Below are positions 36,267-46,330 of a DNA stretch of 64,000 nt, piece by piece. Position 1 is the first letter of the stretch. Each line of letters opens with the position of its first letter. Below the pieces are notes generated by a model. It had not been told where the DNA came from. It was given only the letters and a program-made list of their open reading frames with translations, and searched no databases. The DNA is from JAHEAO01 sp041633555. GTDB taxonomy: Bacteria; Pseudomonadota; Alphaproteobacteria; Rhodobacterales; Rhodobacteraceae. The stretch lies in NCBI GenBank assembly GCA_041633555.1, contig JBFKFZ010000013.1, positions 6,764 to 70,763 on the forward strand. The letters are read 5' to 3'. Made by a program: the position numbers and the translations under genes.

Positions 36267-37283
36267 TCAGCCGCCCGACGTCACCCGTGCCAGGATCCGA
36301 AGTTTTTCCAGCGCTCGGCCGGAATCGAGGCTTTCTGCGGCGATCTCGACGCCCTCGGTCAGCGAGGCGGCGCGGTCGGCGATGACCAGCGCCCCGGCGG
36401 CGTTCAAAAGCACTGCGTCGCGATAGGCGCCTTTGGCGCCACCAAGAACGGCGGCCATCGCCTTGCCGTTCTGCTCAGGCGTGCCGCCGGTGATGGCCTC
36501 GAACGGATGCACCGGCAGCCCGGCCTCTTCGGGGTGAAGCTCGCGCTCGCTGACTTTGCCGTTCACTAGGTCCGCGATCCAGGTGATCCCGGTGATGGTG
36601 ATCTCGTCGGTCCCGTCAGAGCCATGCACAAGCCAGGCCCTTTCACTGCCGAGTTGGCCGAGCGTTTCGGCCATAGGGCGGATCAGGTCGCGGCTGAACG
36701 TGCCTGTCAGCTGCCGTTTGACGCCTGCGGGGTTGGTCATCGGGCCGAGGATGTTAAAGATCGTGCGGGTGCCAAGCTCGATCCGGCTGGGCATCACGTG
36801 TTTCATCGCCGGATGGTGCATCGGGGCCATCATGAAGGCGATGCCGGCCTCGGCCAGTCCGCGTTCGACGATGTCGGGGCCGATCATGACCTCGACGCCG
36901 TTGGCCGCCAGCGCATCGGCCGCGCCGGAATTTGACGACAGCTTGCGGTTGCCGTGCTTGGCGACCGGCACGCCGGCGCCCGCGACGGTGAAGGCGGTGG
37001 CGGTCGAGATCTGCAGCGTCGGCTTGCCCGAACCGCCAGTGCCGACGATGTCGATCGCCCCTTGTGGCGCGCGGACCCTGTTGCATTTGGCCCGCATCAC
37101 CGCGGCAGCGGCGGCGAATTCATCGACCGTTTCGCCGCGGGTCCGAAGCGCCATCAGGAAACCGCCGATCTGGCTTGGCGTCGCCTGGCCCTCGAACAGG
37201 ATTTCGAATGCCTCCGTCGCTTCGGCGCGGGTCAGCGGCCGGTCGGCGGCGGCGGCGATCATCGGTTTCAGATCGTCGCTCAT
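36267..37283 (-). CDS. trpD: Anthranilate phosphoribosyltransferase
   Basis: A 338-aa enzyme transferring phosphoribose to anthranilate. The PRPP-binding glycine-rich motif is GTGGSGKPTLQISTA, followed by KHGNRKLSSNSGAADALAANG and HHPAMKHVMPSRIELGTRTIFNILGP. The start overlaps the trpG stop by 4 bp. Confidence 0.96.
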   Translation of the reverse strand: MSDDLKPMIAAAADRPLTRAEATEAFEILFEGQATPSQIGGFLMALRTRGETVDEFAAAAAVMRAKCNRVRAPQGAIDIVGTGGSGKPTLQISTATAFTVAGAGVPVAKHGNRKLSSNSGAADALAANGVEVMIGPDIVERGLAEAGIAFMMAPMHHPAMKHVMPSRIELGTRTIFNILGPMTNPAGVKRQLTGTFSRDLIRPMAETLGQLGSERAWLVHGSDGTDEITITGITWIADLVNGKVSERELHPEEAGLPVHPFEAITGGTPEQNGKAMAAVLGGAKGAYRDAVLLNAAGALVIADRAASLTEGVEIAAESLDSGRALEKLRILARVTSGG

Positions 37284-37861
37284 GCCGTCACCATTGCCAT
37301 GTCGAGGAAATTCCGCAGCAGCTTGTGACCATGTTCCGAGGCAATGGATTCCGGATGGAATTGCACCCCCTGGATCGGCAGGCTCTTGTGCTGCAGCCCC
37401 ATGATCGTACCGTCTTCCAGCTCTGCCGTCACCTCAATTACATCTGGCAGGCTCGCGCGCTCTACAACCAGAGAATGATAGCGCGTTGCCGCGAAAGGCG
37501 AGGGCAGGTCGGCGAAGACTCCCTTTCCGGCGTGCCGGATCGACCCCATCTTGCCATGCACGATCTCGTGGCAACGCACGACCTTGCCGCCGAACGCTTG
37601 GCCGATGGCCTGATGACCAAGGCAGACGCCCATCAGCGGCGTGCGGGTTTCGCCGGCGGCTTCGGTCAGCGCAAGGCAGATCCCGGCCTGATCGGGTGTG
37701 CAGGGGCCGGGCGAAAGCAGGATCGCGCTTGGGTTGAGTGCCATCGCCTGTTGCACATCCAGCGCATCATTGCGCTTAACGACGACGTGTGCTCCCAATT
37801 CCCCGAGATAATGCACGAGATTGTAGGTAAAGCTGTCGTAGTTGTCGATCATGAGCAGCAT
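37280..37861 (-). CDS. trpG: Anthranilate synthase glutamine amidotransferase component
   Basis: A 193-aa class I amidotransferase that supplies ammonia to TrpE (not in the window). Motifs: LLSPGPCTPDQAG, the nucleophilic Cys in MGVCLGHQAIGQAFGG, and the His-Glu pair in GVQFHPESI. The start is placed at MLLMIDNYDSF (37861) with GGAG upstream; the frame is open 22 more codons without similarity. Confidence 0.95.
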   Translation of the reverse strand: MLLMIDNYDSFTYNLVHYLGELGAHVVVKRNDALDVQQAMALNPSAILLSPGPCTPDQAGICLALTEAAGETRTPLMGVCLGHQAIGQAFGGKVVRCHEIVHGKMGSIRHAGKGVFADLPSPFAATRYHSLVVERASLPDVIEVTAELEDGTIMGLQHKSLPIQGVQFHPESIASEHGHKLLRNFLDMAMVTA

Positions 37862-37983
37862 GGGTTCGTCTCCGGCAAAAGGGGGTGAACCCTTGGAACT
37901 GTCGCGGTATACATGTTCAACAGGCAACTCCGGGGGTCAAGACATCCCGGCAAAAAGGCAGGCATCGGACGGAGGGATCGGGT

Positions 37984-39555
37984 TTGGGTGGCGGATTGTT
38001 ATCGGGTCTGATCTGGGGCAGCATCCTGTCATTGATGCTGGTCTGGGTAGCCTCTCAGATGAGCGGAATGATCGAGGTCATGAAAGCGCCCCAAGGCGTG
38101 GCGATGACAGCGCCTGACCCTGTCGACGTCAAACCGCTGAAAGAGGATGTCGCAGCGCTTGCCCCCGCACCGGACAGCCCGGTCGGGGAGACCGTTGTTG
38201 ATGCGGCAGCCCCGGAGAGCTCCGCCGCCGATGCGGCGCCGGTCGTGGACGCCAATCCGGGCCCGGCGCCTGAAGCAGCTGAAACCGCCGATGGGTTGAC
38301 GGCACCGGATCCGGGCCAGGCGCCGATTGTCAGCGCGGCCGTCGACGATCCGATCCGCCCGGCAGCTGTTGCGTTGACGCCAGAGGCCGGTTCGGCGGAT
38401 GCTGCCCCGCAGGTGGCGGCACTTGAACCGGCACTGGGAATCCTGCAGCCAGTTGTTGTGGAGCCGACCGCCCCGGAAGTTCCCGAGATTGCCATGGCGG
38501 CGCTTCCTGACGTCGATCCGGCACCTGCCACTGGAGCAGAATATGCCTCGCCGATCGCGCCTGATGCCGATGACCGTCCCGAGGTCGGCAGCGCGCCGGC
38601 AGCGCCATCCCTCGAGCCTGAAGCCGAATCCGAGTCGGAACCCGCACCGGAGCCAGAAATCGCTACGGCGCCAGCCGACCAGACAGGACCGCGGGCGCAG
38701 CCCGAACCCGCGATTGTCCAGCCGGACGGTGAGGCAGGGCCCGAGCGCAGCGGTACGCTTGAGGCTTCTGGCGGTCTGCGCGACCTCGCGCCAAACGTGA
38801 AGGTCAACCGTCTGCCGACGATCGGCGGAACGACGGAACCGCCAGCGCCACGGGTCGAAACCAACGCGGAAGGAGAGGCGACCGGACCGGCTATCGCGCG
38901 CTATGCCGTACCGTTCGAGAATCCTGATAACCGGCCGGTGGTGGCGATCCTTTTGATCGACGAAGGCGGTGCGCGGCCGAACGCTGCCGAGATCGGCGCG
39001 TTGCCCTTCCCGGTCAGCTATGTCGTCGACGCGTCGCGGCCGGATGCCGGCGCAGCCATGGCTGATTACCGCGCGGCTGGCCACGAAGTCGTTGCAATGG
39101 TCCCGTTGCCTGATGGTGCGGCTCCGAAGGACGTCGAAACCTCGTTTGTAACCTATCTCGACAGGATGCCGGAAGTCGTGGCCGTGATGGATACGCCTGC
39201 CGCCGGCTTCCAGTCGGGGCGCGCCATCGCCAAGCAGGTGGCGGAGTTCCTGGCCGCCGAGGGTCGCGGCCTGATCACCTATTCGAAGGGGCTGAACGCG
39301 GCCACACAGGTGGCCAGCAGGAATGGCGTTCCGGCCAAGCTGGTGTTTCGTGAATTCGACAATAATGGTCAGGATTCCGCGGCGATACAGCGCTTCCTCG
39401 ACAATGCCGCTTTCAGGGCAGGGCAGGAAACGGGCGTCATCCTGGTCGGGCACAACCGGCCAGAAACCATTGCGGCGCTGCTGGAATGGGGTGTAGGCAC
39501 TCGCGCATCCACTGTTGCGCTCGCCCCGGTTTCGGCGGCTCTTCTGTCAAACTAG
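37984..39555 (+). CDS. Divergent polysaccharide deacetylase family protein with Pro/Ala/Glu linker
   Basis: A 523-aa membrane-anchored protein from a TTG start (37984) behind AGGGA. Residues 1-25 form an anchor helix (GLIWGSILSLMLVWVASQM). Residues about 45-300 are a low-complexity P/A/E/D linker. From about residue 315 comes a deacetylase-like domain (PVVAILLIDEGGARPN, LPFPVSYVVDASRPD, GVILVGHNRPETIAAL). The first metal-site motif reads IDEGG rather than the IDDxG of the YibQ/DUF610 group, so activity is uncertain. Divergent from trpG. Confidence 0.8.
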   Translation: MGGGLLSGLIWGSILSLMLVWVASQMSGMIEVMKAPQGVAMTAPDPVDVKPLKEDVAALAPAPDSPVGETVVDAAAPESSAADAAPVVDANPGPAPEAAETADGLTAPDPGQAPIVSAAVDDPIRPAAVALTPEAGSADAAPQVAALEPALGILQPVVVEPTAPEVPEIAMAALPDVDPAPATGAEYASPIAPDADDRPEVGSAPAAPSLEPEAESESEPAPEPEIATAPADQTGPRAQPEPAIVQPDGEAGPERSGTLEASGGLRDLAPNVKVNRLPTIGGTTEPPAPRVETNAEGEATGPAIARYAVPFENPDNRPVVAILLIDEGGARPNAAEIGALPFPVSYVVDASRPDAGAAMADYRAAGHEVVAMVPLPDGAAPKDVETSFVTYLDRMPEVVAVMDTPAAGFQSGRAIAKQVAEFLAAEGRGLITYSKGLNAATQVASRNGVPAKLVFREFDNNGQDSAAIQRFLDNAAFRAGQETGVILVGHNRPETIAALLEWGVGTRASTVALAPVSAALLSN

Positions 39556-39634
39556 AACGCCCAGTGATGTAAGGGACTGGCGGCGCGGCGCTCCTAAGTT
39601 CGGGCCGTTCTACGCCGGAGAACCTGATCCGTAG

Positions 39635-40153
39635 TCAGGCGGTACCTTCGACGAGACTTTCGACCGGATGGTCGCTCGACAGGTCCAGATCATGGCAGAG
39701 CCGGGCGCGCGCCCGAGCGATCCGCGACGTCACGGTGCCGATTGGCAGGTTGTGACGGCGGGCCAGTTCGGCATAGCTGGCGCCGCCCCCAGCGAACTCA
39801 ATCAGCAGCCGCGCCTGATCCCCGGGCATACGCGCCATGCAATCCAGTACATCGCGGGTGGCCAGCCGGGCTGGGGCATCAGGCGGTATCTGTGGCACAT
39901 CAGCTTCCGTCAGTTCCTCGGCCCGGCGAGGCGGGCGGCGCAGGCGGTTGCGGAGACTGGCCTTTGCATAGAGCCGCAGGTCGTCGATCTTTGCCCCGCC
40001 GGCGATCCGTTTCCAGATATTCAGCAGCACTTCCTGCGCGACATCGTCAGCCAGATCGGTGTCGCGGGTCATGAAGCGTGACAGTCGGATCACTTCTGGC
40101 ACCAGTTCGGCCAGGCATTGCGGTGAGTCCGATGGGCGATGCTGCCGCGTCAT
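39635..40153 (-). CDS. ECF-type RNA polymerase sigma factor
   Basis: A 172-aa sigma-70 family protein with only region 2 (about 15-75, DTDLADDVAQEVLLNIWKRI) and region 4 (about 105-160, GASYAELARRHNLPIGTVTSRIARARARL). The start has AGGAGG upstream. No anti-sigma gene is adjacent. The divergent EF-hand gene has an ECF-type promoter, and a palindrome lies between the two. Confidence 0.9.
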   Translation of the reverse strand: MTRQHRPSDSPQCLAELVPEVIRLSRFMTRDTDLADDVAQEVLLNIWKRIAGGAKIDDLRLYAKASLRNRLRRPPRRAEELTEADVPQIPPDAPARLATRDVLDCMARMPGDQARLLIEFAGGGASYAELARRHNLPIGTVTSRIARARARLCHDLDLSSDHPVESLVEGTA

Positions 40154-40258
40154 CTACGCCTCCTCGGCTGCTATAGATGGACATGGGCCGCTGCCGTTCA
40201 AGATCGGGGAAAGTTCGCCGTGCGTGAAATCGCTCTGATTTGAGCGCCCAGGCGCCAA

Positions 40259-40274
40259 ACGCGATATATCGCGT
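40259..40274. promoter_or_regulatory. 16-bp perfect palindrome between the sigma and EF-hand genes
   Basis: ACGCGATATATCGCGT is fully self-complementary. It sits 106 bp upstream of the sigma gene and 125 bp upstream of the EF-hand gene, a good place for a shared operator. Confidence 0.5.
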
Positions 40275-40316
40275 CGGCAGAGGTTCGCTTGGCGGCCTGT
40301 CATGGGCCATTGGGCG

Positions 40317-40341
40317 GGAATAAAACCCCCGCTGTCGCGTC
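40317..40341 (+). promoter_or_regulatory. ECF-sigma-type promoter of the EF-hand gene
   Basis: GGAAT (40317-40321), 16 bp, then CGTC (40338-40341): the spacing and bases of GGAAC-N16-CGTT-class ECF promoters. It is 58 bp upstream of the EF-hand ATG. The neighbouring ECF sigma is the natural candidate. Confidence 0.55.
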
Positions 40342-40398
40342 CTGTATCCTGAAGGCAGAAACGCCTTCGCGATAACCATTTACAGGAGTTTTTCGAAA

Positions 40399-40647
40399 AT
40401 GCGATACCTGATCAAGATCACGGCAATTGTCCCGGTTCTGGCTCTTACCTTCGGAGGCGCCGCCTTTGCAGCTGCCCATCTGGACACTGACGGCGACGGC
40501 ATGATGTCGTATGACGAACTGCTCGTGGCCTACCCGGATTTGACGGAGGAAACTTATGGCGAGATCGACACTGACGACGATGGCGCGGTGTCTGCAGATG
40601 AACTGACGGCTGCCGTCGAAGCCGGCACCGTTCCAGCGGCCGAATAG
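40399..40647 (+). CDS. Secreted EF-hand calcium-binding protein
   Basis: An 82-aa protein with a signal peptide (to about residue 26, FGGAAFAAAH) and two EF-hand loops: DTDGDGMMSYDE (about 29-40) and DTDDDGAVSADE (about 56-67), each with the D-x-D-x-D/G ladder and a terminal acidic residue. It is probably periplasmic. The gene lies divergent from an ECF sigma factor and behind a matching promoter, suggesting an envelope-stress role. Confidence 0.85.
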   Translation: MRYLIKITAIVPVLALTFGGAAFAAAHLDTDGDGMMSYDELLVAYPDLTEETYGEIDTDDDGAVSADELTAAVEAGTVPAAE

Positions 40648-40723
40648 CCATTGACGCGAGTGAAACAGCCATGGGGGTCCCGCCGGTGCGGGGCTCCCCT
40701 TCCCGTCGGTGCAGGAGCCCTGA

Positions 40724-41200
40724 TCAGGTCGTCAGGAAGTCTTCCAGCACCGCCTTGTCCTGGTCTGTCAGAAATTCATCGTCCGAAGTCCGGTGATGCA
40801 GTGTCTCGAGGATCAGTTCCATCCGCTCGATCTCTTCTTCGGTCTGCGGCCTGTCGGGGCGGGCGCTGTTCAATAGCGACCGCGAGGTTGCATCTCCGAC
40901 CGAAACCAGCACGCCATGCGCGAGGCCATGGTCGGCCGCCGCTTTCAGAACGCCGCCGGTATCGAGATCGGCAAGATCGCTCCAGCGTCGCGTGCCCGAG
41001 TTGGTCATCGCCCAGAACACCGTCGGATCCGTCAGCAGCATGCGGTGCTCGGCGTAATACTCCATCCATTCCTTGTCATAGGTCTGGATCAGCACCTTTG
41101 GTGCGGTGACATGGATATGCAAACCGACGGCATAGCCCGAAGGGCTGAGGTCATCGAGTTCCTTCAACAGGCTTTCGATCGTAGTTTTGCCGTTCAGCAC
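40724..41200 (-). CDS. Stand-alone autoinducer-binding (LuxR N-terminal) domain protein
   Basis: A 158-aa protein matching only the acyl-homoserine-lactone-binding half of LuxR regulators: YDKEWMEYYAEHRMLLTDP supplies the conserved Trp, Tyr and Asp-Pro of the ligand pocket, followed by RRWSDL and HGVLVSVG. It ends FLTDQDKAVLEDFLTT, where LuxR proteins begin their HTH domain, and the sequence after the stop is a GC-rich hairpin, not HTH remnants. It may sequester signal or heterodimerise. No luxI is in view. Confidence 0.75.
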   Translation of the reverse strand: MLNGKTTIESLLKELDDLSPSGYAVGLHIHVTAPKVLIQTYDKEWMEYYAEHRMLLTDPTVFWAMTNSGTRRWSDLADLDTGGVLKAAADHGLAHGVLVSVGDATSRSLLNSARPDRPQTEEEIERMELILETLHHRTSDDEFLTDQDKAVLEDFLTT

Positions 41201-41333
41201 TATAACGTCCCCTTACCCTCGCTCACCGAAATCAGTATGTCCTCGATCTTATTCACTGCAAACGCACAACAATCACGGGGAATGTTGACCAGTCTTTCGC
41301 ATTTTCTTGGCCCGGTACTTAACCAGACACTTC

Positions 41334-41897
41334 TTATTTAGCGCCGCGCGACAGGGCGGCAACTCCGGTGCGCGCCACTTCCTGAAGGCCGAGCGGGCGC
41401 ATAAGCTCTGCAAAAGCATCGACTTTTTCCGGCGTACCGGTGATCTCGAACACGAAGCTTTCCAAAGTCGAATCGACGACATTGGCGCGAAAGATATCGG
41501 CCAGCCGCAGCGCCTCGACCCTCTGGTCGCCCTTGCCTGCGACCTTGAAGAGCGCCAGTTCACGCTCGACTGACGGCCCTTCGACCGTCAGGTCATGTAC
41601 TTCGTGCACCGGAACGATGCGCCCCAACTGCGCCTTGATCTGCTCGATCACCGAAGGCGTCCCGGCCGTGACCACGGTGATTCTCGACATATGGCCTGTA
41701 TGGTCGATCTCGGCCACCGTCAGGCTTTCGATATTGTAGCCGCGGCCCGAGAACAGCCCGATGACGCGGGCCAGCACGCCGGGCTCGTTTTCGACGATAC
41801 AGGCCAACGTGTGCTTCTCGATCACGTTGAGATTGGGATCGCGCAGCTCGTAGGCAGAATGGCTGGTTGCGCCTCTTTTTATTTTCAGTGGAGACAT
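41334..41897 (-). CDS. ilvH: Acetolactate synthase small (regulatory) subunit
   Basis: A 187-aa ACT-domain protein: TLACIVENEPGVLARVIGLFSGRGYNIESLTVAEID is the valine-binding ACT motif. A C-terminal half follows that activates the large subunit. It ends right after the last conserved segment (GVAALSRG). It follows ilvB by 13 bp and shares its attenuator. Confidence 0.95.
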   Translation of the reverse strand: MSPLKIKRGATSHSAYELRDPNLNVIEKHTLACIVENEPGVLARVIGLFSGRGYNIESLTVAEIDHTGHMSRITVVTAGTPSVIEQIKAQLGRIVPVHEVHDLTVEGPSVERELALFKVAGKGDQRVEALRLADIFRANVVDSTLESFVFEITGTPEKVDAFAELMRPLGLQEVARTGVAALSRGAK

Positions 41898-41910
41898 TTA
41901 CAGGCCCTTC

Positions 41911-43665
<1,755 letters not shown>

Positions 43666-43702
43666 CGTTCCATCCTTCGTATCGCGTCTTCGGGTCGGGC
43701 AT

Positions 43703-43726
43703 AAAAAAACCCCCGGCCGTCGGGGG
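43703..43726 (-). terminator. Attenuator terminator in the ilvBH leader
   Basis: On the minus strand CCCCCG-ACGGC-CGGGGG is followed by seven T residues (43709-43703). It ends about 38 bp before the ilvB start and about 28 bp after the leader peptide stop. Confidence 0.85.
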
Positions 43727-43753
43727 CACACGGGGGTCGGGAAGGGGTTTCCG

Positions 43754-43801
43754 TTACCGGCCCATGCGCCATGGTCCAACTAGTACTATGCCGTCAGTCA
43801 T
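43754..43801 (-). CDS. ilvBH leader peptide
   Basis: A 15-codon frame MTDGIVLVGPWRMGR with the controlling run Ile-Val-Leu-Val, spelled ATA GTA CTA GTT. All four are A/T-ending codons in a GC-rich genome, so they should be sensitive to charged tRNA supply. An AGGGA lies about 10 nt upstream. The peptide precedes a terminator and ilvB, the classical layout of branched-chain amino acid attenuation. Confidence 0.8.
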   Translation of the reverse strand: MTDGIVLVGPWRMGR

Positions 43802-43828
43802 GCCCGAGGTTCCCTAACTTCGAGCGCG

Positions 43829-43857
43829 ACATTAGGGAGGCGGTCCGGGGGCGTCAA
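43829..43857 (-). promoter_or_regulatory. Sigma-70-type promoter of the ilvBH leader
   Basis: On the minus strand TTGACG (43857-43852), 17 bp, TAATGT (43834-43829). Predicted initiation near 43822 gives a roughly 20-nt 5' end before the leader peptide. Confidence 0.7.
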
Positions 43858-43944
43858 CCGCGAATGGGTCGAATAAAGTGTCGCTGGCCGCCGAATTTTC
43901 ATATTTTTGTTGCGTGGCGGCGGCCGATTTCGAAACAAGCGATT

Positions 43945-44856
43945 CTAGAGGGTGCCTAAAATGCCGATATAGGCCGCATAGGCCGCAACGAAACCGAAGG
44001 CGGGCAGCCGCGATATTCCGGACCGCAGCCAGATCAGCGCGACCAGCGCCAGACTGACGGCGATCATGATCGGTACGTCGAGCGATATGAAGCGCGGTTC
44101 TACAGGGACCGGCGTGATCAGGGCCGTCAGGCCGAGAATGGCCAGGATGTTGAAGATGTTCGAACCGATCACGTTTCCAAGCGCGATATCGCGCTGCCCC
44201 CGAAAGGCCGCGACCAGCGACGTGGCAAGCTCGGGCAGCGAGGTGCCGACCGCGACGACGCTCAGGCCAATATCGGCCTCGGATATGCCGTAGGCGCGGG
44301 CGAGTTCGGTGGCGTTGTCAACCAGCAACCGCGCGCCGATCAGAACGAAACCGAGCCCGGCGACGGCGAGAATGGCCGAGCGCCAGAGCGGCGGCGCGAC
44401 GAAACCGTCGAAGACCGTCGGCCCGGGCCGGCGAATCGCCATGACGAGATAAACGAGGATGGCGCCGAACAGCAGGACGCCTTCGAACCGGCTCACCAGC
44501 CCGTCCCAGACTACCGGCACGAGGCTCAGGGCGGCACCGGTCATCCAGGCCAGATCCCGGCGCAGGTCAGCAAGGGAGGTGAAGATCACCCCGGCCATCG
44601 CTGAAAGCCCGAGGATCAGAAGGATGTTTACGACGTTTGACCCCACGACGTTGCCGATTGCGATACCGGGCTTGCCGGACAGGGCGGCATCCAGCGACAC
44701 CATCAGTTCGGGCGTCGAGGTGCCGAAACCGACGATCGTCAAGCCGATAACCAGTGGCGAAACCCGGAAGGCCGAGGCAATGCCGGAAGCGCCTTTCACC
44801 AGCCAGTCCCCGCCAAGAAACAGCCCGGCCAGGCCGAGGCAGAGAAACAGGATCGT
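43945..44856 (-). CDS. Calcium/sodium antiporter, CaCA family (YrbG-like)
   Basis: About 304 aa with ten predicted helices and the two inverted alpha-repeats: VIGLTIVGFGTSTPELMVSL with GNVVGSNVVNILLILG, and SVVAVGTSLPELATSLVAA with GNVIGSNIFNILAILG. These hold the ion-coordinating Glu and Asn residues. I favour the GTG at 44856 (GGAG nine bases upstream); a TTG at 44892 would add 12 residues. It is downstream of nothing obvious and separate from ilvBH. Confidence 0.9.
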   Translation of the reverse strand, partial: TILFLCLGLAGLFLGGDWLVKGASGIASAFRVSPLVIGLTIVGFGTSTPELMVSLDAALSGKPGIAIGNVVGSNVVNILLILGLSAMAGVIFTSLADLRRDLAWMTGAALSLVPVVWDGLVSRFEGVLLFGAILVYLVMAIRRPGPTVFDGFVAPPLWRSAILAVAGLGFVLIGARLLVDNATELARAYGISEADIGLSVVAVGTSLPELATSLVAAFRGQRDIALGNVIGSNIFNILAILGLTALITPVPVEPRFISLDVPIMIAVSLALVALIWLRSGISRLPAFGFVAAYAAYIGILGTL

Positions 44857-44892
44857 CACGATGGAAAACTCCGGGCCCGAATTGCTCGGCAA

Positions 44893-45161
44893 GTTCTGTG
44901 GTGCCGGTCAGAGGGATGCAAGAGTGCGCAAGAAATAACAGCCGGAGCCTGACATGCCGGCCCGGTACAGGGCCTGCTCGCCGCGAGATACCCGGTTTAC
45001 TTTACGGCAACGTTTTCAAGATCGTTACCGCCCGAAATTCGCGCTGGTTTTTTTTGACTTGAGGTATTCCCACACCCAGCAACAGCGGGTAGTGTCCGCG
45101 CACCACGAAAACGATCGGCCCGCCGCTGTAGGCGGGAGATATCCAAGGGAGAAAGAATTAT
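44893..45161. other. Intergenic region upstream of the TRAP operon
   Basis: It contains a T8 run ending in TTGACT (about 45055), a possible -35 without a convincing -10. A small hairpin CCCGCC/GGCGGG (45119-45136) lies in the likely 5' leader, followed by AAGGGAGAAAG before the dctP ATG. No gene is seen. Confidence 0.4.
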
Positions 45162-46244
45162 ATGGATCGTCGTTCCTTTCTAAGAACCTCTGCAATGGGC
45201 GGAACCGCCGCTGCCGCCTCCACTCTGGCGGCCCCGGTTTACGCGCAGGGCAACCGCACGCTGACACTGGTCACCACCTGGGGCCGCGGCCTTGCCGGCG
45301 TGCATGACAGCGCGCAGCGCTGCGCCGACACTATTACCGCGATGACCGACGGTCAGTTGACGGTCGATCTGAAGGCGGCAGGCGAGCTTGTCGGTGCATT
45401 CGAAGTATTTGACGCTGTTACGTCCGGTCAGGCCGACATGTATCACGGCGCTGACTACTACTTCGTCGGTCAGCATCCGGGCTATGGCTTCTTCACCGCC
45501 GTGCCATTCGGCATGACGGCGCAGGAACTGGTCAACTGGTACTACCATGACGGTGGCCATGAACTGCACGACGAGCTGGGCCAGATCTTCGGTCTGAAAT
45601 CGTTCCTCGCCGGCAACACCGGTGCGCAGGCTGGCGGCTGGTTCCGCAACGAGATCAAGGGACCGGAGGATTTCAACGGCCTGAAATTCCGGATGCCGGG
45701 CCTTGGCGGCAAGGCGCTTGGCAAGCTTGGCGCATCGGTACAGAACCTGCCGGGCGGCGAAGTCTACCAGGCGCTGTCCTCGGGTGCCATCGACGGCACC
45801 GAGTGGATTGGTCCCTGGGCCGACGAAAAGGCCGGTTTCCAGGAGATCACCAAGATCTACTACACTGCTGGTTTCCACGAGCCGGGCGCTGGCCTGTCGC
45901 TGGCCACCAACCGCGAGGTCTTCGAAAGCCTCACCCCGGCACAGCAGAAGATCATCGAGATCGCCTCGGGCGAAGCGCACCAGTGGAACCTGGCGCAGTT
46001 CCTCGCCAACAACTCTGCCGCTCTGGGCCGGCTGCAGGCCGGCGGCGTCACGCTGCGCGAATTCCCGGATACCGTCTGGGATGCGTTCGGCAAGGCCAGC
46101 CAGGAAGTTCACGACGAGAACCTGGGCGACGAACTCTACAAGAAGATCTACGACAGCGCGATGGCTTCGATGAAGTCCTCGGCCGCCTGGATCAAGGCGT
46201 CTGACGGTGCTTATACCGCTCAGCGTACCCGCGTTCTGGGCTAA
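45162..46244 (+). CDS. TRAP transporter solute-binding protein (DctP family), Tat-exported
   Basis: A 360-aa periplasmic binding protein with a twin-arginine signal (MDRRSFLRTSAMGG...AAPVYAQG, cleavage near residue 29). The DctP fold includes GELVGAFEVFDAVTSGQADMYHGADYY, NGLKFRMPGLGGKALGKLG and PGGEVYQALSSGAIDGTEWIGPWADE, with the conserved carboxylate-binding Arg in KFRMPG. The family resembles TakP (2-oxo acids) and chloroaromatic/mannitol types; the substrate is not proven. A hairpin at 46264 separates it from its membrane subunits. Confidence 0.88.
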   Translation: MDRRSFLRTSAMGGTAAAASTLAAPVYAQGNRTLTLVTTWGRGLAGVHDSAQRCADTITAMTDGQLTVDLKAAGELVGAFEVFDAVTSGQADMYHGADYYFVGQHPGYGFFTAVPFGMTAQELVNWYYHDGGHELHDELGQIFGLKSFLAGNTGAQAGGWFRNEIKGPEDFNGLKFRMPGLGGKALGKLGASVQNLPGGEVYQALSSGAIDGTEWIGPWADEKAGFQEITKIYYTAGFHEPGAGLSLATNREVFESLTPAQQKIIEIASGEAHQWNLAQFLANNSAALGRLQAGGVTLREFPDTVWDAFGKASQEVHDENLGDELYKKIYDSAMASMKSSAAWIKASDGAYTAQRTRVLG

Positions 46245-46263
46245 GTCTTGCGACTCAATGAAG

Positions 46264-46285
46264 CCCCGGCAAGCTGCCGGGGTTT
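46264..46285 (+). terminator. Intercistronic hairpin after the TRAP binding protein gene
   Basis: CCCCGGCA-AGC-TGCCGGGG followed by TTTCAT. A short T run suggests partial termination, which would give more binding protein than membrane subunits. Confidence 0.6.
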
Positions 46286-46330
46286 CATCAATGATCAGGC
46301 GCGCAGAATGCGTCACGACAGGGGGTTAGG

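Noticed and set aside
38029..39453. Minus-strand frame (474 codons) opposite the polysaccharide deacetylase gene
   Set aside because: Mirror of the Ala/Pro-rich linker; the plus-strand protein has anchor and domain features, the minus-strand one has none.
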